A stretch of 45,000 nt of DNA from Glandiceps talaboti (lineage: Eukaryota; Hemichordata; Enteropneusta; Spengelidae). Of the stretch, positions 40,252 to 45,000 are shown in pieces. The stretch covers positions 1,572,501 to 1,617,500 of the forward strand of contig NC_135566.1 in the NCBI RefSeq assembly GCF_964340395.1, in the 5' to 3' direction. The notes below the pieces were generated by a model. It saw only the letters and a list, made by a program, of their open reading frames with translations. It searched no databases and was not told the DNA's origin. The position numbers and the translations under genes were made by a program. Within the stretch, counting starts at the first letter, position 1. The number at the start of each line of letters is the position of its first letter.

Positions 40252-40629
40252 CTGAGTACTAAAATGAAAACACGGAAATTCAAATAAATGATATCAATAA
40301 ATCGCACACGCCTTGTGTATATGTCAAGTATATATTCCACAGAGTCAAGATTCACATGATGGGTTTATAACAGCATAAATAATCAAACACATTGAAGTAT
40401 TATCTAGTAGCCACTCAACTATGAGATCGAAACGTCATAACTCAATGACACAGCCGTCCTTCTTGTCTCATAATTACATGCATACTATAAATACAACTTT
40501 CCTTACATTTACTCAGGACTATATTAACTCATTTTTATTCCAGGAGAAAAAAATACATTGACACTTTCTGTATGTCCCTCCGAAGCCGGAACAGCGCAAT
40601 TTTATTCATGGATTTCATTAATTTTTGCA

Positions 40630-40679
40630 ATAATAATAATAATAATAATTACATGTATTATTATTATTATTATTATTTG
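40630..40679. repeat. (AAT)n-ACATGT-(ATT)n inverted trinucleotide arrays
   Basis: About 22 bp of AAT units, a palindromic ACATGT centre, then about 23 bp of ATT units. The arms are complementary with a one-base offset, so the whole can fold as one hairpin. Confidence 0.9.
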
Positions 40680-41447
40680 ATCTTGGAGTTTGTAGCTGCC
40701 GCATGCCTTGTTTAATATCTGGTATTATTTAGTCTAATTCGTAATGACCCAACCATTTCCACATGAATGTATAATCAGCAAGAAATATTTAATTGCATTT
40801 CTCATGCGGATATTAGAATACGTCACCGTCATATAAATTCAGAGGCCATTTTTGAGGTAGTTATGATCATATCATACGATAATATGAAAATGTACTTTAT
40901 ATTTATATTAATTTTTTTCTCTAGGTGAAATAATAAACCACCAGATTAACTATTATATATTACATGTTTTAACGTGTACAAAAATAGTTAGGTATGTTGA
41001 GAAAGAAGGCTTGAAAATGTATAAGTGGTTAGTGTTCCTGATGGTTCGCTATGGCTCCGTTGCTCAAAAACCTGACGACCGGTCATGCATGTCCGCGAGG
41101 AGCCTACGTCTCACCTGGCTAAAAGCTAGCGCCCTCCATCGGCGATTAAAACATTTACTTCGAACAACTTGCGGTTTCGACATTCTTTGTTTTACAAGAA
41201 AACAAGTTTTGTTATTTGTGTAATTTTGTTGGATTGGTTTGGTTGTTTGGGTTTTACAAAATCATGTACAATTATTTCGTAATCTTGTAAGAAAAGGTAG
41301 AATTACGTACTCGACTTGCGTATTAAGGTGACTCGCATAATATGATTCAACACTTCAATGAGCGAGAACGTATTGTCTTATGTTGAATATGATAGTCTTA
41401 TCATTCTTTGGTATATCACGACGATAATGGTGGTTGTGGTTTCCATG

Positions 41448-41620
41448 GTGATGATAATAGCTTTTTATATAACACTTCCTACATTGTGCTCAAAGTGCTG
41501 TAAGCTCATACGATTAAAGTAGTCAAATTGCAACCTTTATCTTACCTATCTCTGTGGTGGTTCAAATCTTGCTCAAGGACTTAATTCATGCATTCAGATA
41601 CAAACGGCAGCGACAATGGT
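41448..41620 (-). mobile_element. SINE copy, inverted and 5'-truncated
   Basis: Read on the - strand: GTCGCTGCCGTTTGTATCTG, then AAGTCCTTGAGCAAGATTTG, GGTTGCAA, GAGCTTACAG, GTGTTATATAAAAA and an ATC-type tail. The same words in the same order occur in the SINE at 14091-14480. The tRNA-like head is mostly missing and a middle block is deleted. Confidence 0.75.
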
Positions 41621-41749
41621 AAAGCCTGATTCCAATCCGTTCATCATTCTAACTTTCGATCATCATAACTACTCATGGAAAGAGCGCCAATGGCGTTGTA
41701 GCACAACTGTACAGTTTTTACGTTATCTTTACCCAGTTACCTATCTTGC

Positions 41750-42633
<884 letters not shown>

Positions 42634-42639
42634 TCGCCC

Positions 42640-43991
42640 TTTCAGTCTTGATAGTCTACGAACATTAACCATCTTTACGAAGATAGGATTTCTTTCAAAC
42701 TACAAAATGAGCGATTGACGGACGACCACGAGAGACAAGTTGACCGTGACTGACCAACCGATTATCCTATGGAGTTAGTGGCTGGTTGGCTGACCGTGAA
42801 GTGACTGAGTGAGTGACTGAACAACTGACTGGTTGTCGGGTGGGTAGCTCGACTGACATACTTTAAGCTAACCGTGGCTGATCAACTACTTTATTGCTAC
42901 AAGTATATTTTCAATAATGTACTTGACGTGGTTTAGATTGATTAGTCGTGGTTATGTACAAAGTATTCAACTTTAATACATACCCAGTTTAAAGTAATTG
43001 ACTTGAACAAGTGACGCACATTAGATTCTGATGAGGGGGTCTATCCAGGAACAAAAAAAGTCGACAATATAGAAAGGAAATATGAATGGAGTAGTAATCT
43101 TACATCAGATTTAATCAGATTGTCTTGATTCCTTTGGTACGGATGGTTGTTTGTCCGAATCGAATAATCAACTGTATTGACAAACCACTTCCTCTGCTGA
43201 ACAGTCAGATATGTCGATTACTAATAAAATTATACGTCGAATTCAATTGTTCGATCAAATTACTCCAACCTTAGAATCATAATTAAAACCATAACGATGC
43301 ATTGTTTCGTGTTCCAATAATCTTAGTAATTGATCTTAGCCAAAATGTCCTTCAGCTTTTGTTGTATGTAATTTTACAACCAATCCAGATTAATTATCCC
43401 ACGGTCAGATTTTTATGTAAAAGAGTTGGTCATGTGAGTTGAAATGAAATGACATGGTGATATAAATGTGTGAACGACTTCAAACCTTTTCCTTTTAATA
43501 CTGTATCTGTAGAGGTTGCAGTACTTAGTTATCACGTGTGACCGACGTAGAGTATTTCCGCGGCGTCGTGGGTTTAAATATATCGCGTACGTACGTACGT
43601 ACGTATGTGTAAGTTACGTTGATATTAAGTAGGGTCATGTTATACTATGCATTCCGAACCAACTGTTTGTTATCTGTGGCTTGTACATATGGTTACGATG
43701 ATCGACCCGATACAGTGAAGATTCACCCAATATAACTGTGTTGAGAGCATCCTTGAGTGATATTATCTAGTTAATAAGTACACAGAAACATAATACAGAC
43801 TGATTGTGTTCATGTTGAGACTATGCTGCTTTGGGTTAGATATAAACCCTGTGATAAAGGTATTTTGCATTAGTCAATTGATAACGTACCAGGTGATGGC
43901 TTTATGGGATGATTTCTGACGGGCGACATTTTTGTTCCTCTTCTCTAAAACAAACTATTTTTAATAGCTTTTAAGTCGGAATTTCCACAAA
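42640..43991. other. Non-coding stretch before the third first-exon candidate
   Basis: Starts with GACTGA/GACCGT-rich diverged short repeats (42715-42890). The rest is AT-rich with a (CGTA)n tract at 43586-43606. No coding exon seen. Confidence 0.4.
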
Positions 43992-44075
43992 ATGACGGAC
44001 ATTGAATCAGACCCCGACTTTGACCATGAACTGAGGCCGTTAAAAGCAACCAGATCTCAGACTCAACACGTTCAG
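43992..44075 (+). CDS. Candidate alternative first coding exon (MTDIESDPDFDHELRPL...)
   Basis: ATG at 43992 opens 28 codons, rich in Asp/Glu in the first half and Thr/Gln/Arg in the second, ending HVQ at CAG followed by GTATGA, phase 0. Codons are more GC-rich than the flanks. An AG at 43967-43968 could join a non-coding 5' exon. There is no family match. It shares phase and strand with the candidates at 15283, 22644 and 44530 and lies 454 bp before the last of them. Confidence 0.45.
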
Positions 44076-44529
44076 GTATGATAGCATTTGTTTCTTTGTT
44101 TCTGTTAATGTTGTGATGTGACCAGTTTTGTCGTTTGCCATCTTTTTTCAAAGCGGGGTTCCTTACAACCCAACTGATTTACACAACAAAAGGTCCATAC
44201 CTCTCCGTGTATACAGTGGAAACCCTTCGGCACTACTTCTACATTCAAAGTGATTCTCATTGACATGCGTATAACACGAAGTTAGTACAAACTCAAACAC
44301 CAGCCAACAACTCTCGTAAACACTGACGTTTTTACGAGTCATTCTACACGACCTCGCAGTGCCTGACGACATGAAACCACCGACGTGGCCAGAATAGACC
44401 TGTTGTGGTCCATAATATACGCAAACCAGGGAAGACTTCACATTGGGGTAATAAGGTGTGGTTTGTAAGACGGAGGAACACTGACTGTGTATACCATATG
44501 AAGGAGACATAGTCGCTGCAGTATTCAAG

Positions 44530-44586
44530 ATGTCTATGATGTGCATGCGGTTCGCTCGCCGCGACGACGATCAAGCTAGTGATACG
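44530..44586 (+). CDS. Candidate alternative first coding exon (MSMMCMRFARRDDDQASDT)
   Basis: ATG at 44530 opens 19 codons ending ACG followed by GTAGGG, phase 0. The peptide has a Met-rich start, then RFARRDDD. The upstream 350 bp (44163-44529) are clearly more GC-rich than average and may be its 5' leader or promoter. The minus-strand frame over the same stretch shows no family pattern. The donor is moderate. The next exon would be right of the window. Confidence 0.3.
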
Positions 44587-45000
44587 GTAGGGCTATGTTC
44601 ATCAGGTGTGGGGATGTATAGTACATATATTACAGATCATACATAGTTGTTGATATTTCTAAAAAAACCCGGTCATATTAGAGTAATTCTGGCTGTTTGT
44701 CTGTGGTGTTACTCATTACCAATCACAGACTTACACACCCCAATGCTCGCAGGACTTCCTTGTGATAATGGTGTACGCTTACATTGTATTTGCATAAACT
44801 TGTGACCACAATTACAAAGGTAAAACATGTCTGGTAGGTCGTAACAGATATTCGATGGCGTTTGTAACTTTTTAGTAAGAACTGTAAATGCAAAAACTCA
44901 TTAATCGAGTGTGTCCTTAAATGCTAGACACCCGGATGTAAAGGTTACGTTTGAGGCTAGGTCTCAGTTTAAAAACATGTATACTTGAAGAAGGCATACA
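44587..45000. other. Right edge, presumed intron
   Basis: AT-rich sequence with no feature that I can support. Confidence 0.35.

Noticed and set aside
41011-41223. 70-codon + frame with a hydrophobic N-terminus and GC-rich middle
   Set aside because: Only weak resemblance to a signal peptide, no splice or family evidence. The GC-rich part may be a repeat relic.
44163-44546. 127-codon minus-strand frame
   Set aside because: It lies over a GC-richer leader-like stretch, where stops are rarer, and shows no domain pattern. The + strand first-exon reading explains the region better.

Overview
The window is AT-rich animal nuclear DNA with low coding density. It has short exons bounded by GT-AG introns, kilobase-scale introns, no operons and very many di-, tri- and tetranucleotide arrays. 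The gene content is a bacterial-like GT4 glycosyltransferase domain on a spliced gene and a transcobalamin-type C-terminal domain. The repeats are a tRNA-derived SINE and two families of hairpin/microsatellite/tandem-unit elements. Together these suggest a marine invertebrate. A non-vertebrate deuterostome is my guess, but the sequence alone does not fix the phylum.

Layout. (1) 444-3201, + strand: two consecutive coding exons of one gene, a Ser/Thr-rich linker and a GT-B (GT4) glycosyltransferase domain. The N-terminal part lies left of the window, and the coding sequence ends in a 30-nt poly(A) tract. (2) 3.2-9.1 kb: repeats. These are two opposed copies of a hairpin + (TG)n + ~146-bp-unit element, a 502-bp inverted-repeat transposon with an 8-bp target duplication, and a second hairpin element with six ~146-bp units. 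(3) 9098-10249, + strand: the last two coding exons of a transcobalamin/intrinsic-factor-like protein, followed by AATAAA. (4) 10.3-14.8 kb: non-coding, with a (GA)n/(CAGA)n array and a SINE. (5) 14.8-15.3 kb: a promoter-like region with palindromic TCTCGCGAGA and TGACGTCA motifs, leading to a short first coding exon (MGDSK) with a strong donor. (6) 15.3-45 kb: mostly intronic or intergenic DNA. It holds further candidate phase-0 first coding exons on the + strand at 22.64, 43.99 and 44.53 kb, and one on the - strand at 40.2 kb next to YY1-like and CRE motifs. The + strand candidates could be alternative first exons of one large gene continuing past the right edge.

No rRNA, convincing tRNA gene or CRISPR array was seen. 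The two homology-supported genes are the glycosyltransferase and the transcobalamin-like C-terminus. The first-exon candidates rest on start codon, splice donor and phase only. Most long open frames over microsatellites are artefacts of repeat periodicity.
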